Positions 8,010-16,760 of a DNA stretch of 64,000 bases are shown one piece after another. A program made the position numbers and the translations under genes. The stretch covers positions 18,327 to 82,326 of the forward strand of contig SUXQ01000011.1 of assembly GCA_015060905.1 (NCBI GenBank). The letters are read 5' to 3'. A model generated the notes under the pieces. That model was not told the origin of the DNA. It ran no database searches and saw only the letters and a list, made by a program, of their open reading frames with translations. This stretch comes from Bacteroidales bacterium (GTDB lineage: Bacteria > Bacteroidota > Bacteroidia > Bacteroidales > Bacteroidaceae). Each line of letters opens with the position of its first letter. Positions within the stretch are counted from its first letter, which is position 1.

Positions 8010-10346
8010 TTATTTTTTATTAATATCCTTAATCATCTTCTCAAAAATATTAAGGTCGCGTGGGTCGGCATTAACGTCGAGCAGTGAGCCTTCGGGGGAT
8101 ATTAGTCTGTAAGAGGGGTACGATGCTACACGCAGATAATTTTCAACGGCCGCCTGTTGCTCCGAAGGCAGGTTGTAGTGTACAATATTTTCGCCCACAA
8201 CATTATACTCTTTTATTACATTCTTCCACGACTCGTCGCTCGAACGGTTGGCAAGATAGAGAAATTGCATATTGTAGGGTGCCATTCTTTCGAAAAGCTC
8301 TTTGCTTTTGGCAAGGGCAACCTTGCAGGGGCCGCACCACGTGCCCCACACGTCTACCAAAATATATTTTCCACGATAAGGCTCGGTAAGCTTTTTGAGG
8401 ATTTTTTCGCCGTCGCTTATGTTTTTTACATCGTCGGCAGACTTTATGGAGCTATTGTTGTTTGATGCGCCTGTGAGGGCAAGATATTTATTCTGAATAT
8501 CTGTGACTGTGCTTAATGCAACGGGCAGTTGAATATTCTTTTCGGCCCACTCCATTATTTGCGCATTAACAGGGGTGCGCAAATTATCTATATAATTCCA
8601 GATTCTGCCTGCCATATAAATATCTTTCAGCGTCTGAGTAGTGGGCACGCTGCCTATTACGCGAACCGAATGGTTGCATACTCCCTCAACTACCATAATT
8701 TCGGTGTTTCGTACCCAAATATCGGAAAGAATCCGGCCATATTCGTTGTTAAATTTTTCTACAACCTTTTCGGACTCTTTCTCGGAGAGGTTGGGAAGAA
8801 GTTCTTTTATGCGGTCAAGCTCTTCGTCGTATCTGTTCACAATGTCAAGCTCCTTTTCGCTGAGGGTTATTTTTCCTTCGCTAAAGGCTCTTTTTATTGT
8901 CGTTACAATGTTGTTTCTCTCGCCCTCCATGTGGTTCTCTTTGTAATCTATATAGTCTCTCAGGAAAGTTACATAATTGTTGTAGAGGGTGTACGGTGTC
9001 TGCGCAACCATATTGTTCCAAAGGGTATCGACGTAAGCAATATATTCATCGGGGAAAGTTCTTCCGGCAACATAGAATTGTGCTTGCATAAGCGATTCTC
9101 CTGCTCCTGTAAGGTAGTATCCTTTAATATAATTAATGTAACGTTGCGACAAATTAGGGTGCGCAGCTATTGTTGAGTCCAATTCTGCCAGACAACTATT
9201 ATGGCTCTCTTTTACCTTACGCAGAAAGTCCATCGCTTGCTCGGCTGTTGCATTCTTATGTTCCATACGTTCGTTCGTCCATTGGCACGGGTAGGCAGCA
9301 AGTTCATTCTGCAAGCGTGCATCGCTGCCCATGAAAAGACGCTGACCGTTGGTAAAGTCGTACATAAAGAAGTATGTCTCGCCCGGCTCGAACATTGTAC
9401 TAACATTGCATCTGCGCCAGTCGATAAATGCTTGCGAAGAGTTTATCAACGGCATTTTCAGCGTGAAGCGTCCCAAACTGTCTATCGGCGCAGAATATAC
9501 CTCCTCGTCGAAGCCACGTGTGATAATATTTTCTTTATATATGCTAAACTCTTTGCCTTTTGCCCATTCTTTGTCGGGCATATTTCTGAGCCATCCTACA
9601 ATAGTGACACTGTCGCCCATTTGGTAGTTGTTGTCTTTTATGGCTGCTCTTTCGTCCTTTACAGGGTAGTCGGGCAATGCTCGCGAGGTAATTGCTGTGC
9701 ATTTAACTGCCGAAGCTCCGTTCACAGAAATTTTTCGTGTGCCCCGACGCTCTTTGCCCACCTTAACGGTTATCTTTTCGTTGCCGCGCTGCGCAGTGAA
9801 TGTGTATTTGTCGTTGCGCTCTTCTGTGGAAATAATGTCCCACACGGCACAATCGTAAACTATGTGCTTGTCGGTAAATGCTATAAACCATTCTCCGGTT
9901 TTTGTGTTGCGCCAATAGGTGCGGAGCTTGCCTGTAAGGTCAATGCCGTATATTTTCCAATCATCATCGTTCGCGCCCTCGATAAGGTCAAACTGCTTGC
10001 AATCTTTGGGCAACGGCTCGTAAAACAGCGTGAAGCACGAGTCGCCATCTGCGGGCATGAAAAGCTCTTTGTCCGGTTCAATGCCTTCGCTGCCGATTAA
10101 TTTGTACTCTTTATCTTGCGCTACAAGATGAACACTCGAGGAGAATTTTATCCAATAGTGTGGTCTATGGATTCCGCGCACATTAAGCACTGTGGCAGTG
10201 TCGGTCAATTCTACCTTCTCAATTTTAAAGACGGTTGTGTTTGCCGCCTCAATCAGCGGAAATTCTACTACTTTGTTGCCATTTGTATTTGTGCAAGCGG
10301 CAAGCAGCAGCGTCACTACTATTGAAAAAAGAATTTTCTGTTTCAT
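8010..10346 (-). CDS. TlpA-family thiol-disulfide lipoprotein
   Basis: 778 residues. Lipoprotein signal MKQKILFSIVVTLLLAAC, a beta-rich N-terminal domain (about 25-330), an alpha-helical middle (about 340-620) and a C-terminal thioredoxin-fold domain with WGTWCGPCK, active-site cysteines 671 and 674, and a cis-Pro loop ASYPSYRLI. TlpA-type proteins reduce disulfides in exported partner proteins, drawing electrons from CcdA/DsbD-like carriers. It is a full-length paralogue of the broken gene at 2626-4925. Its neighbours are a small lipoprotein upstream (31 nt) and the MG2 protein downstream (9 nt), suggesting one operon for envelope protein handling. Substrate unknown. Confidence 0.85.
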   Translation of the reverse strand: MKQKILFSIVVTLLLAACTNTNGNKVVEFPLIEAANTTVFKIEKVELTDTATVLNVRGIHRPHYWIKFSSSVHLVAQDKEYKLIGSEGIEPDKELFMPADGDSCFTLFYEPLPKDCKQFDLIEGANDDDWKIYGIDLTGKLRTYWRNTKTGEWFIAFTDKHIVYDCAVWDIISTEERNDKYTFTAQRGNEKITVKVGKERRGTRKISVNGASAVKCTAITSRALPDYPVKDERAAIKDNNYQMGDSVTIVGWLRNMPDKEWAKGKEFSIYKENIITRGFDEEVYSAPIDSLGRFTLKMPLINSSQAFIDWRRCNVSTMFEPGETYFFMYDFTNGQRLFMGSDARLQNELAAYPCQWTNERMEHKNATAEQAMDFLRKVKESHNSCLAELDSTIAAHPNLSQRYINYIKGYYLTGAGESLMQAQFYVAGRTFPDEYIAYVDTLWNNMVAQTPYTLYNNYVTFLRDYIDYKENHMEGERNNIVTTIKRAFSEGKITLSEKELDIVNRYDEELDRIKELLPNLSEKESEKVVEKFNNEYGRILSDIWVRNTEIMVVEGVCNHSVRVIGSVPTTQTLKDIYMAGRIWNYIDNLRTPVNAQIMEWAEKNIQLPVALSTVTDIQNKYLALTGASNNNSSIKSADDVKNISDGEKILKKLTEPYRGKYILVDVWGTWCGPCKVALAKSKELFERMAPYNMQFLYLANRSSDESWKNVIKEYNVVGENIVHYNLPSEQQAAVENYLRVASYPSYRLISPEGSLLDVNADPRDLNIFEKMIKDINKK

Positions 10347-10377
10347 TTTTGTTATAATGTTTACAATATTATATATA

Positions 10378-11076
10378 TCACTTAAATTCCACGCCTATGA
10401 TAAAGTAGTGCGGAGAGTGTGAAAATATTTCACTTTTCATATCCGATGAAAATTCCTTTTCACCGCAGAAACGATAGATGTTTGCATCTTTGTCCCACCA
10501 TGCAGAGCCGTACATTAGTAGCGGAATAAATTTATCCTTTTCAAAAGTTCCTATCTTGAACGGACGCAATGAATATTTCAACAGCGAGCGTTTTTTGTCG
10601 AAAGCTCTTTTTTTCAATTGTTGATTTGTGCTACCCATAATCTCGCTACCCGAGATTTCAAAATAAAGTTTCTGTTCACAAACATCTGCAGCAGGGGCAA
10701 GGCCAATTTTCATTTTTGTTGCAAGGCGGTATATTCCATTTGCTTCGTCATCGGCATCGCCAATCTTTATTATTTCCTCTCTATCCTTTTCGTCAAAGTC
10801 GCTAATCTTGTAAATTGTTAAAAACTGAGCATTGTTGTCATTTTCAACCTCGGCACCATTGAGAAACTCACGCACACTGAAAATAACGCTCGACACACTG
10901 TCTTTAAGCGATGAAATATCGTAGCTCGAAACATTGTAACCGGCAGCATTGAACAGCGACAGATAATCGTCGAATGTTGCGTTCACATTTTTTATTTCCG
11001 GTACATTTTTAATTTTTTGTGTACTACTGCATGCAACCACTAGAAGCACAGACAGTATATAAAATACTTTTCTCAT
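10378..11076 (-). CDS. Hypothetical lipoprotein
   Basis: 232 residues with a lipobox at the start (MRKVFYILSVLLVVAC-SS). No domain I recognise. The mature part is mixed alpha/beta with a Cys at about 132 in AADVCEQKLYFEISGSE and a hydrophobic end (HYFIIGVEFK). First gene of the leftward envelope operon, 31 nt before the TlpA lipoprotein, and divergent from the membrane-bound regulator at 11516. Role unknown; position suggests it belongs to the same regulated unit. Confidence 0.7.
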   Translation of the reverse strand: MRKVFYILSVLLVVACSSTQKIKNVPEIKNVNATFDDYLSLFNAAGYNVSSYDISSLKDSVSSVIFSVREFLNGAEVENDNNAQFLTIYKISDFDEKDREEIIKIGDADDEANGIYRLATKMKIGLAPAADVCEQKLYFEISGSEIMGSTNQQLKKRAFDKKRSLLKYSLRPFKIGTFEKDKFIPLLMYGSAWWDKDANIYRFCGEKEFSSDMKSEIFSHSPHYFIIGVEFK

Positions 11077-11326
11077 ATTGTTGTGTTTTATATAGTTTGT
11101 TTTATATAAAATTTGTCGTTATTAATTCCATGTTTACCGGTTACGTTGTCAAAAGTAGTCCAAAAAATATTAAACAAAAAGATTCCTATGCGTTATTTTG
11201 TCTGTCGTATCTGTCATTTTACAGTAAAATATGACAGATTGCACGAAATACGGGTGTAATGCACTGATATACAGCTATTTAATTACCCCCCCCAATTATT
11301 AAAAATAGTTAAAGAGAGTGTTCTGT

Positions 11327-11358
11327 TTTGTGCATTTTAGCAACATACAGTATCTTTG
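11327..11358 (+). promoter_or_regulatory. Promoter upstream of the winged-helix regulator
   Basis: TTTG (11327-11330), 20 nt, TATCTTTG (11351-11358), a good Bacteroidota promoter reading right. A second TATCTTTG box lies at 11436-11443. The 439-nt space between the divergent genes (11077-11515) otherwise holds an A/T-rich stretch, a C8 tract (11286-11293) and a small hairpin around 11394-11417; no gene is seen. Confidence 0.6.
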
Positions 11359-11443
11359 AGGTAAACCTCGAACATATACTGCACTCGCTTTGAAAAATAT
11401 TGAAGTAAACTTCATATTTCTCACTCGTTTGTTGCTATCTTTG
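11351..11443 (+). repeat. Dispersed promoter-bearing repeat, diverged copy C
   Basis: Shares with copies A (2434-2526) and B (57631-57721), read in their gene-ward direction, a first TATCTTTG box, a central CTGCACTCRCTTTG block, then TCGTTTG followed by a second CTATCTTTG box; the two boxes are 85 nt apart here and 83 nt in A and B. The rest of the sequence differs. Confidence 0.45.
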
Positions 11444-11515
11444 CAAACAGCAGCATTTACGAACATAGACAATGTAAGTCTAAAAAAGGTTGCAAAAAAT
11501 AACATTATTGTAATA

Positions 11516-11830
11516 ATGAAAAAACAGACATTATATTACATCTTACTATTTGTGGTAATTTATTCGTTGGGGAGTATCGTAGAATATAACAACAGCAAAA
11601 AAGATATTGAGAATAACATAAACGAACTATTCAAAATATCCAGCCAGTCGTTCAATGATTCTATAACAAACATCAAGGACATATTCTTACATTATACTTT
11701 CGATTCGAAACATCTCGAGAAAAGAAAGGATATGATTTGTGTTTCCGAGGAGGGTGAATTAAGAATCTCGCGCGACCTTATAAATATTGAAAATCCGCAG
11801 GAATATAAAAAAAGCAGTTGCAATCAATAA
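11516..11830 (+). CDS. Membrane-bound winged-helix regulator, N-terminal fragment (frameshifted)
   Basis: 104 residues from the ATG at 11516. Starts MKKQTLYYILLFVVIYSLGS, a signal-anchor helix, then a charged extracytoplasmic stretch ending EYKKSSCNQ. The frame stops soon after an A7 run (11807-11813). The downstream gene starts in the -1 frame with no good start of its own, and its frame is open back across the A7 run as AAA-AAG-CAG. One extra A, or a -1 slip on the run, gives a single 358-residue protein: helix, short periplasmic domain, second helix, cytoplasmic DNA-binding domain. See the next entry. Confidence 0.7.
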   Translation: MKKQTLYYILLFVVIYSLGSIVEYNNSKKDIENNINELFKISSQSFNDSITNIKDIFLHYTFDSKHLEKRKDMICVSEEGELRISRDLINIENPQEYKKSSCNQ

Positions 11831-12591
11831 TGTTAAATGATAGTGCGGAGGATTACGACCTTTATGTTGCCGACTCAATTTGGAACAATCAACTGCGAGC
11901 AAGCGGGTACGACGTTGAGGCTATTCTGTTGCTATCTGCAAGAAAACTTAAAGATATGTTCCCCAGACGCGACTCATTGGACCTGAGCAAGAAAGTGCCT
12001 TTTATGTCTGTGCATCATCTGGGTGGAAAAGAGTATTTTGTTACCGACTCCGTAGGGCTTGGAATATGCAACCAGGGGTGCATTGTCAGTCATGTGCATA
12101 TACCCATGCTTACTGTTATTAAAAATGTAAAATGGTGGGGAACAGCGCTGTGGATGGCCATAAGTGCTATTTTGCTGCTTTTCTCAATTTCGGCCTTCAG
12201 CAAATACAGCAAGGAGAGAAAGAACAATATGCACTATCAAGAAATTGCTGATTCTATAACCCCCGAGGATGACAAATATAATATTCACATTGAACATCTT
12301 GTGTATAATACCAACGATGGTACATTGTACGATACAATAAACAACCAACAGCTTAAACTGCCACGCACACAGGCACAAATGATGAAAATGCTTGTAACAA
12401 GCACCGATTATTGTGTGTCAAAGAACGAAATTTGTCAGGCAATATGGTCGCTCGATGAAAATGCAGCTACAAGAAGCTACAACAGCCTATGCAAAAGATT
12501 GCGCGACTCGCTGGAGTCTTTCGATGGTGTTGAGCTTGTGACGATTAAAGATACTGCGATTCAGTTGGTTGTTTCTTCTTCTGCCGAGTAG
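11818..12591 (+). CDS. Winged-helix regulator, C-terminal part (frameshifted)
   Basis: Up to 257 residues, starting at a TTG (11818) or ATG (11830), overlapping the preceding fragment by 13 nt. Residues about 1-95 continue the periplasmic domain (Asp/Ser-rich, VPFMSVHHLGGKEYF), WWGTALWMAISAILLLFSIS is a membrane helix, and the end (about 165-257) is an OmpR-like winged helix: LPRTQAQMMKMLV, YCVSKNEICQAIW, RSYNSLCKRLRDSL. This is the plan of ToxR-type one-component membrane regulators in Bacteroidales. It points away from the TlpA/MG2 operon and may control it by sensing envelope state. Whether the break is real, programmed or a sequencing error is not decidable here. Confidence 0.75.
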   Translation: MQSIMLNDSAEDYDLYVADSIWNNQLRASGYDVEAILLLSARKLKDMFPRRDSLDLSKKVPFMSVHHLGGKEYFVTDSVGLGICNQGCIVSHVHIPMLTVIKNVKWWGTALWMAISAILLLFSISAFSKYSKERKNNMHYQEIADSITPEDDKYNIHIEHLVYNTNDGTLYDTINNQQLKLPRTQAQMMKMLVTSTDYCVSKNEICQAIWSLDENAATRSYNSLCKRLRDSLESFDGVELVTIKDTAIQLVVSSSAE

Positions 12592-12626
12592 TGTGAGGGG
12601 GAAGGGTTGTAATTAATATTATCTTT

Positions 12627-13322
12627 TCAAATGCTTTTACCGGCGCAGGCGAGTGTAAAGATACTGATTCTTGCATCGGGCGCGGCGTGCAGTATTGCTC
12701 GGCCGCAACTTGTGAGGGTGGCTCCGGTTGTGAGTACATCGTCTACAAGTAGTATGTGTTTGCCATTAAGGGCTTCGGCATTGGTTGTGCTGAAGATGTT
12801 TTCTACGTTCTTCCAACGTTCTTCGCGATGTTTGTGTGTCTGCGTTTCGTTGGCTATGTGACGAATGACACTGCTGTTGTCAATGGGTATGCCTGTGATC
12901 TTTGATATTCCTTGCGCAATGTAGTCGCATTGATTGTAGCCACGTTGTTCTTTTTTCTTTTTTGAGAGGGGGAGTGGGATTATTATGTCTATGCCCGTAA
13001 AAAAGTCTTGTTTTATTAGTTCGCTTGTGGCTGTTGTTGCCATGCGTTCGCCAATTTCGGGGCGGTCGCTGTATTTTGCGCGGTGTATGAGGTTGTTGTA
13101 GGGCGATTCCTTGGTGTAGTGTATGTAGGATGCTACGCGCTCGACGGGCAGTATTCCGTAAAATAGTTTTTCTATGGGGTTGCCGATGGTGTATGCGGGG
13201 ATGCGTGGCAGGTCCATAAGGCAGTTTATGCAGATGTCTCGCTCGCCGGAGCTTAGGGATTTTCCGCAGACGGCGCAGCTTCGCGGAAAGATTATGTCCA
13301 ATAGGTCAGAAATCCACTTCAT
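12627..13322 (-). CDS. comF: ComF family phosphoribosyltransferase-like protein
   Basis: 231 residues. An N-terminal zinc-ribbon with Cys16, Cys19, Cys31 and Cys34 (CAVCGK ... CINC) precedes a phosphoribosyltransferase fold with the PRPP loop ILLVDDVLTTGAT near residues 190-202. ComF proteins are needed for DNA uptake in transformable bacteria and are widespread elsewhere; here a nucleic-acid-processing role in the cytoplasm is likely but not shown. The start overlaps the end of recX by 17 nt, so the two are translationally linked. Last gene of the ten-gene leftward run. Confidence 0.88.
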   Translation of the reverse strand: MKWISDLLDIIFPRSCAVCGKSLSSGERDICINCLMDLPRIPAYTIGNPIEKLFYGILPVERVASYIHYTKESPYNNLIHRAKYSDRPEIGERMATTATSELIKQDFFTGIDIIIPLPLSKKKKEQRGYNQCDYIAQGISKITGIPIDNSSVIRHIANETQTHKHREERWKNVENIFSTTNAEALNGKHILLVDDVLTTGATLTSCGRAILHAAPDARISIFTLACAGKSI

Positions 13323-13791
13323 TGGGGTAGTAGTTTAACTGTTTCATTATTAACGATGGCTCGAATCCTCGGCCGGCGGCGAAGCGCAGGATTTTTTCTC
13401 GTTTTTTGTATTCTTCGACGTTGCCTGTTTCTCTTGATTTATTTTTTATGAGGGTGAGCAGTGTGTTTGTGTATTCTTCGTCGTCGATATTTTCGAGGGC
13501 TTCGGCGATTAAGTTTCTCGGCAGTTTTTTCTCGCGCAGCTTTGCTTGTATCTTTATGCGTCCCCAATGGTTGAAACGCAGTTTGTCGTTTACGAATGCC
13601 CGGCAGTAGCGTTTTTCGTCGATGAATTTTTCGTCGATGAGTCTGTCGATTATTGTTTGTTGCGAACTGTGGCTTACTCCCCATGCGTCGAGCTTGCTTT
13701 TTACTTCGCTTATGCATCTTTCGCACAGCGTGCAGTAGGCGGCTGCTTTGTTCAGTGCTTCGGGGTCGCTTAGTTTTTTCATCTGTTGCAT
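13306..13791 (-). CDS. recX: Regulatory protein RecX
   Basis: 161 residues, all helical, with RecX three-helix repeats: AAAYCTLCERCISEVKSKL, IIDRLIDEKFIDEKRYCRAFV and the typical LRFNHWGRIKIQAKLREKKL. RecX binds RecA filaments and limits their activity. Four nucleotides separate it from prmC. It carries three Cys in the first repeat (CTLCERC), seen in Bacteroidota members. Start could be Met1 or Met4; no sequence signal decides. Confidence 0.9.
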   Translation of the reverse strand: MQQMKKLSDPEALNKAAAYCTLCERCISEVKSKLDAWGVSHSSQQTIIDRLIDEKFIDEKRYCRAFVNDKLRFNHWGRIKIQAKLREKKLPRNLIAEALENIDDEEYTNTLLTLIKNKSRETGNVEEYKKREKILRFAAGRGFEPSLIMKQLNYYPNEVDF

Positions 13792-13795
13792 ATTT

Positions 13796-14629
13796 TTATA
13801 GGGTGGCTCTTATCATGCGGTCGTTGCCGGCAAAGTCTTTGCGCAGCTCAATGTTGGTGTATCCATATTCGGCGAGCATGGTGATTGTTTCCTTGCCATG
13901 CTCTCTGTTTATTTCAAAATAGAGCTTTCCGCCTTTTTTTAGCATTTGTTGTCCTTTGCGGGCAATTTCGCGGTAGAAGAGCAGGGGGGCGCTGTCGGGG
14001 ACGAAGAGTGCGACGCCGGGCTCCCAATCGAGGACGTTGCGTTGCATGTTTCTCTTTTCAACCTCTTTTATATATGGGGGGTTGCTGACGATTGTGTCGT
14101 ATTTAGCCTCTTCGTTTGCGGTGAATATATTTTGCTCGACGAATGTGACGCTTGTGCCGTTGAGTGTGTTGTTGCTCTTTGCTGTTTCTATTGCCCGGGG
14201 GGAAATGTCCCATGCTGTAATTTGGGCGTTGGGGAGCATCTTTGCGAGTGATATTGCGATGCAGCCGCTGCCGGTGCCAATGTCGAGTATCTTTGTTTCT
14301 TTGTTGCTATTTTCTTCGACTATCCATTTTATAAGTTCGCTTGTCTCGGGGCGGGGGATTAGTACCGAGGGGTTTACGTTGAACGTAAGGTCGCAGAATT
14401 CTGTCTGCCCGAGAATGTATTGTATGGGCTCGGCTTTTTTCAGTCGCTCGATGGCGTTGTTTAATTTTTCTTGCCGGGTGGGGTCGAGCGTTATTTCGTC
14501 TTTAAGATAAAAGGCTGTGCTACTGATTTTTAATAGGTCCATTGCTATGATGCGTATGAGGGCCTCTCTCTCGCCTTGTGGGTAGAGGGGGCTTAGTTCG
14601 TCGCGCATTTGTTTGATGAGCCGCTTCAT
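13796..14629 (-). CDS. prmC: Peptide chain release factor N5-glutamine methyltransferase
   Basis: 277 residues. N-terminal helical domain, then a Rossmann-type methyltransferase with SAM motif DIGTGSG (116-122) and the catalytic NPPY (183-186) diagnostic of Gln/Asn N5-methylation. PrmC methylates the GGQ glutamine of release factors RF1 and RF2, which speeds peptide release. The family signature LIPRPETSELI (90-100) is intact. It sits between a HAD phosphatase (15 nt) and recX (4 nt). Confidence 0.95.
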   Translation of the reverse strand: MKRLIKQMRDELSPLYPQGEREALIRIIAMDLLKISSTAFYLKDEITLDPTRQEKLNNAIERLKKAEPIQYILGQTEFCDLTFNVNPSVLIPRPETSELIKWIVEENSNKETKILDIGTGSGCIAISLAKMLPNAQITAWDISPRAIETAKSNNTLNGTSVTFVEQNIFTANEEAKYDTIVSNPPYIKEVEKRNMQRNVLDWEPGVALFVPDSAPLLFYREIARKGQQMLKKGGKLYFEINREHGKETITMLAEYGYTNIELRKDFAGNDRMIRATL

Positions 14630-14644
14630 CTTTTTTGTAGGGCT

Positions 14645-15385
14645 TTATTTTTCAGTAATTGCCTGATAGAGATTCTCCCATTCGTCGGCGAGGGTGGGCA
14701 TTGTGGGGAAGATGAGCGATGCTCCTGCGTCGGAGAGTACTTTCTCGTCAAGCGGGCCGGTGTTTACGGCTATGGTGAAAAGTCCGGCGGCGACGCCTGC
14801 TTGCACGCCTAAGGGGGCATTTTCCACGACTATTACTTCGTGGGGCTTAAAGCCTCCTTTTTCGAGGGCGAGAAGATAGGGGTCTGGGAAAGGTTTTCCG
14901 CGTTTGACGTTGAAACTTGTTATTATGTGCTCGGGGGCAAATAGTCCTTTGTAGTTTACCTCGATGCGTCGGAGCAGGGTGGGGGTGCCCGAGCCTGTTA
15001 CTATCATGGGGGTGAGTCCGCAGGCTTTTACTTTGTTTACAAGTTCAATGGCTCCTTGCATGGGGAGTGTCTCGGGGTATGTGGCGAAAAGGTCGCATTT
15101 TGCCTTGCATATTCTATCAATTTCATCCTTTGTGGGCACTGTGCCACGTTGGGCGAGGCTGGCGGTTGTGATTGTGTCGCTTCCTGTGCGTCCTTCGTTC
15201 AGGTAGACTTCCAGAGGGGAAAATTCGTAACCCTCTTCTTGCATTACTTGTGACCATGCGCGAGCATGATGAGGCATGGAGTCGAATAGCACTCCATCCA
15301 TGTCAAATAATACAGCACGCAACTGCAAGGCCTCGAGGCCTTGCAGTTGCAGGTAGCTGTTTATCGCTTTTTTATAATTGTTCAT
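14645..15385 (-). CDS. HAD-superfamily hydrolase, beta-phosphoglucomutase-like
   Basis: 246 residues. Motif I is DMDGVLFDS (nucleophile and acid/base Asp), motif II is VTGSG, motif III Lys lies in KRGKPFPDPYL and motif IV in VVENAPLGVQAG; a helical cap follows motif I (SMPHHARAWSQVM). This is the pattern of small sugar-phosphate phosphatases and mutases. The substrate cannot be read; the next gene downstream in the genome order is pgi, 6 nt away, which hints at a hexose-phosphate link. Confidence 0.88.
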   Translation of the reverse strand: MNNYKKAINSYLQLQGLEALQLRAVLFDMDGVLFDSMPHHARAWSQVMQEEGYEFSPLEVYLNEGRTGSDTITTASLAQRGTVPTKDEIDRICKAKCDLFATYPETLPMQGAIELVNKVKACGLTPMIVTGSGTPTLLRRIEVNYKGLFAPEHIITSFNVKRGKPFPDPYLLALEKGGFKPHEVIVVENAPLGVQAGVAAGLFTIAVNTGPLDEKVLSDAGASLIFPTMPTLADEWENLYQAITEK

Positions 15386-15391
15386 GGAAAA

Positions 15392-16735
15392 TTATAATCT
15401 TGCGCGGATGGCTTTGCTCTCTTCCTCGTAGCCGGGCTTGTCGAGCAATGCGAACATGTTTTTCTTGTATGCCTCAACACCGGGCTGGTTGAAGGGGTTT
15501 ACACCAAGAACGTAGCCGCTGATGCCGCATCCAATTTCGAAGAAGTAGATGAGCTGTCCCAGATAGTACTCGTTGAGTTTGGGGATAGAGATGCGCATGT
15601 TGGGCACGCCACCGTCTACGTGTGCAAGCTGTGTGCCAAGCTCGGCCATCTTGTTTACTTCGTCTACGTGTTTGCCGGCGAGGAAGTTAAGGCCGTCGAG
15701 GTTCTCCTCGTCTGAGGGTACTGTGAGTGAGCTGTTGGGCTCTTCGATTGAGAGTACTGTCTCGAAGATGGTGCGCTCGCCCTCCTGAATCCACTGACCC
15801 ATTGAGTGAAGGTCGGTTGTAAAGTCTACCGATGCGGGGAAGATACCTTTGTTCTCTTTACCCTCTGACTCGCCGTAGAGCTGTTTCCACCACTCTGATG
15901 TAAAGTGGAGCTTAGGCTGGTAGTTTACAAGAATCTCTATCTTCTTGCCTGCCTCGTAGAGGGCGTTGCGGGTAGCTGCGTACATTGCTGCGATATTCTC
16001 CTCGAAAGGTACTGTGGGGGCTGTTGCTTTTTCCATGTCCTGAGCACCACCAACGAGTGCCTCAATGTCGAAGCCTGCTACGGCGATGGGCAAAAGACCT
16101 ACGGGGGTAAGCACCGAGAAACGACCGCCTACATTGTCGGGAATGATGAAGCTCTTGTATCCCTCTTTGTCGGCTGTTACGCGTGCAGCACCTTTCACTG
16201 CGTCGGTGATTGCTACAATAACTTTGCTTGCCATCTCTTTGCCACGCTGGTCTTCGCACTGTTTCTTCAACAGACGGAAGGCGAGGGCTGTCTCGGTTGT
16301 TGTTCCCGATTTTGAGATGTTGATTACACCGAATTTCTTATCTTTCAGGAATTCTGTAAGTTCGCTCAAGTAATCCTCGCTGATGTTGTGTCCGGCAAAG
16401 ATTACTGTGGGGTTTTTCTTGTCGCCGATGAGTGCTGCAAAGTTGTTGCTGAGTGCCTCGATGATGGCGCGTGCGCCCAGATAGCTACCGCCGATGCCTG
16501 CAACTACTACAATTTCGCAGTTCTCGCGCAGCACCTGTGCTGTTGCTTTAATATCTTCTATATGTTCTTTGGTTATTGAGGTGGGAAGGTGCAACCATCC
16601 GAGAAAGTCGTTACCGGGAGCTGTGCCCTCTTCCAAGGCTTTCTGTGCTGCGGCAACTTTACCTGCGTAACCGAGAATAGTCTCTTTTGATACGAAACTT
16701 GTTACTTTGTCAATGTTTAATGCAATATTTTTCAT
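15392..16735 (-). CDS. pgi: Glucose-6-phosphate isomerase
   Basis: 447 residues, the length of the short bacterial Pgi form. Sugar-phosphate binding motifs [15 protein letters not shown] and [11 protein letters not shown] are present, and the signature with catalytic Glu/His region [18 protein letters not shown] and the C-terminal Lys in [13 protein letters not shown]. Interconverts glucose-6-phosphate and fructose-6-phosphate in the cytoplasm. In the middle of the housekeeping run, 25 nt after gpsA. Confidence 0.97.
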   Translation of the reverse strand: MKNIALNIDKVTSFVSKETILGYAGKVAAAQKALEEGTAPGNDFLGWLHLPTSITKEHIEDIKATAQVLRENCEIVVVAGIGGSYLGARAIIEALSNNFAALIGDKKNPTVIFAGHNISEDYLSELTEFLKDKKFGVINISKSGTTTETALAFRLLKKQCEDQRGKEMASKVIVAITDAVKGAARVTADKEGYKSFIIPDNVGGRFSVLTPVGLLPIAVAGFDIEALVGGAQDMEKATAPTVPFEENIAAMYAATRNALYEAGKKIEILVNYQPKLHFTSEWWKQLYGESEGKENKGIFPASVDFTTDLHSMGQWIQEGERTIFETVLSIEEPNSSLTVPSDEENLDGLNFLAGKHVDEVNKMAELGTQLAHVDGGVPNMRISIPKLNEYYLGQLIYFFEIGCGISGYVLGVNPFNQPGVEAYKKNMFALLDKPGYEEESKAIRARL

Positions 16736-16760
16736 CTTATTTAAAAATATAGGTTGTTAT

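Noticed and set aside
8000..8010. Fusion of the TlpA and MG2 genes
   Set aside because: A clear stop, a 9-nt gap and a new signal peptide separate them.
11286..11293. C8 tract as a phase-variable promoter element
   Set aside because: It lies 34 nt upstream of the -33 box, not between the boxes, so a length change would not alter spacing; nothing else supports switching.
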